64,000 bases of DNA from positions 186,001 through 250,000 of the forward strand of contig NZ_MWXA01000005.1 of the NCBI RefSeq assembly GCF_002259795.1, given 5' to 3'. Shown in pieces: positions 63,526 to 64,000 of the stretch (positions are counted from its first letter, which is position 1; every line of letters starts with the position of its first letter). The position numbers were made by a program, and so were the translations under genes. Under the pieces are notes generated by a model. The model made no database searches and had not been told where the DNA came from. It saw nothing but the letters and a program-made list of their open reading frames with translations. This stretch comes from Bifidobacterium aquikefiri. GTDB taxonomy: Bacteria > Actinomycetota > Actinomycetes > Actinomycetales > Bifidobacteriaceae.

Positions 63526-64000
63526 TCAGAGTTGAGGCACCACGGAGACAATCTTTGGAGCCTTGACGATTACCTTGCGCGGCGGCTTGCCACCAAGGTG
63601 ATCCTGTACAGCAGGAAGTGCCAACGCCAAAGCCTGCAGCTCATCTGCCGAAATGTCGGGTGAAACCTCAAGCTTTCCACGGATCTTGCCTTTCACCTGT
63701 ACAACGGCAGTGACATTGTCCTTACCGAGATATTGCTCTTTGGCGACTGGCCACTGTGTTGAGGAAAGAGAATCGGCATGACCAAGCTTCTCCCAAAGCT
63801 CCTCACAGATATGCGGTGCAACCGGGGCAAGCATGACCACCAATGGCTCAACGACTGAACGCGGAACAGCCTTCAGTGAGGTCAGATGATTGTTCAGCAC
63901 GATGAGTCGAGAGATGGCGGTATTGGGCCGCATTGCCTCCATCTCTTCAGTCACGTCATGAATCGTGTTGTGCAGTAGCTTCAAGGTCTTGAGATCAGGC
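63526..64000 (-). CDS. leuS: Leucyl-tRNA synthetase, C-terminal part only
   Basis: Only about 157 C-terminal residues of leucyl-tRNA synthetase are in the window; the rest lies beyond base 64000. The visible part is the anticodon-binding helical domain (VVMLAPVAPHICEELWEKLG, SLSSTQWPVAKE) and the small C-terminal domain for the tRNA elbow (VQVKGKIRGKLEVSPDISAD, PPRKVIVKAPKIVSVVPQL). It charges tRNA-Leu in translation. Hairpin repeat copy D follows the stop. Confidence 0.94.
   Translation of the reverse strand, partial: PDLKTLKLLHNTIHDVTEEMEAMRPNTAISRLIVLNNHLTSLKAVPRSVVEPLVVMLAPVAPHICEELWEKLGHADSLSSTQWPVAKEQYLGKDNVTAVVQVKGKIRGKLEVSPDISADELQALALALPAVQDHLGGKPPRKVIVKAPKIVSVVPQL

Overview
The window is chromosomal DNA from a high-G+C Gram-positive bacterium, most likely a member of the Bifidobacteriaceae. 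The evidence is the actinobacterial block enolase - FtsB/DivIC - DUF501 - Ppx/GppA, the UPF0182 membrane protein, GH3 lipoprotein and GT4 glycosyltransferase neighbours, the pdxS-pdxT pair, and moderate G+C content. I do not name a species. Almost all of the window is ordinary chromosomal backbone with short intergenic gaps. Both edges cut a gene: ppx at base 1 and leuS at base 64000.

Layout. 1-9700: ppx (partial), xylB, DUF501, ftsB-like, eno, mfd and pth, covering central metabolism, division and transcription-coupled repair. 9760-16773: a hairpin repeat, the large UPF0182 membrane protein, a GH3 lipoprotein, a GT4 glycosyltransferase and a YdcF-like protein. 16939-17424: copy 1 of a composite repeat. 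17675-24446: BASS transporter, glutathione peroxidase, CPBP protease, pdxT-pdxS (vitamin B6 synthesis), ychF and proC. 24633-31849: an unusual sensor kinase with a duplicated sensor/dimerisation half, its NarL-type regulator, and an ABC permease/ATPase pair. 32096-43213: class IV aminotransferase, metY, pdxY, yraN-yifB-dprA, an MGMT-like protein, an O-methyltransferase, a LOG-family protein and a MalY/PatB aminotransferase. 43430-44202: tRNA-Arg and copy 2 of the composite repeat, in inverted orientation. 44441-47851: FMN reductase, then a GPH-type sugar symporter with a ROK regulator, behind a perfect 33-bp palindrome.

48190-55956 looks acquired. It is AT-richer than its surroundings (24 G+C of 60 at 50221-50280 against 33 of 60 in xylB at 1381-1440). 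It starts next to an IS3 remnant and ends against a tRNA-Asn gene. It holds a LacI regulator and a divergent operon: an NMT1/SsuA-type binding lipoprotein, a GATase1-like protein, a short M24 metallopeptidase-like protein, an ABC ATPase and permease, and a nitrilase-superfamily amidase. A convergent M20 amidohydrolase follows. The set reads as uptake and stepwise hydrolysis of an unidentified amide- or ureido-type compound.

56070-64000 returns to backbone: tRNA-Asn, tsaD-rimI-tsaB-tsaE (t6A tRNA modification), holA, comEC, comEA and the end of leuS.

Two repeat systems stand out. The first is a roughly 100-nt inverted repeat with arms built on GAGTTTTGTKGC, found four times and always at gene 3' ends. 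The second is a roughly 0.5-kb composite element, present twice in opposite orientation, that carries the first codons of an IS256-variant (zinc-ribbon) transposase fused to large GAGCGAGCG palindromes. Functional calls come from motif recognition alone; no database search was possible.
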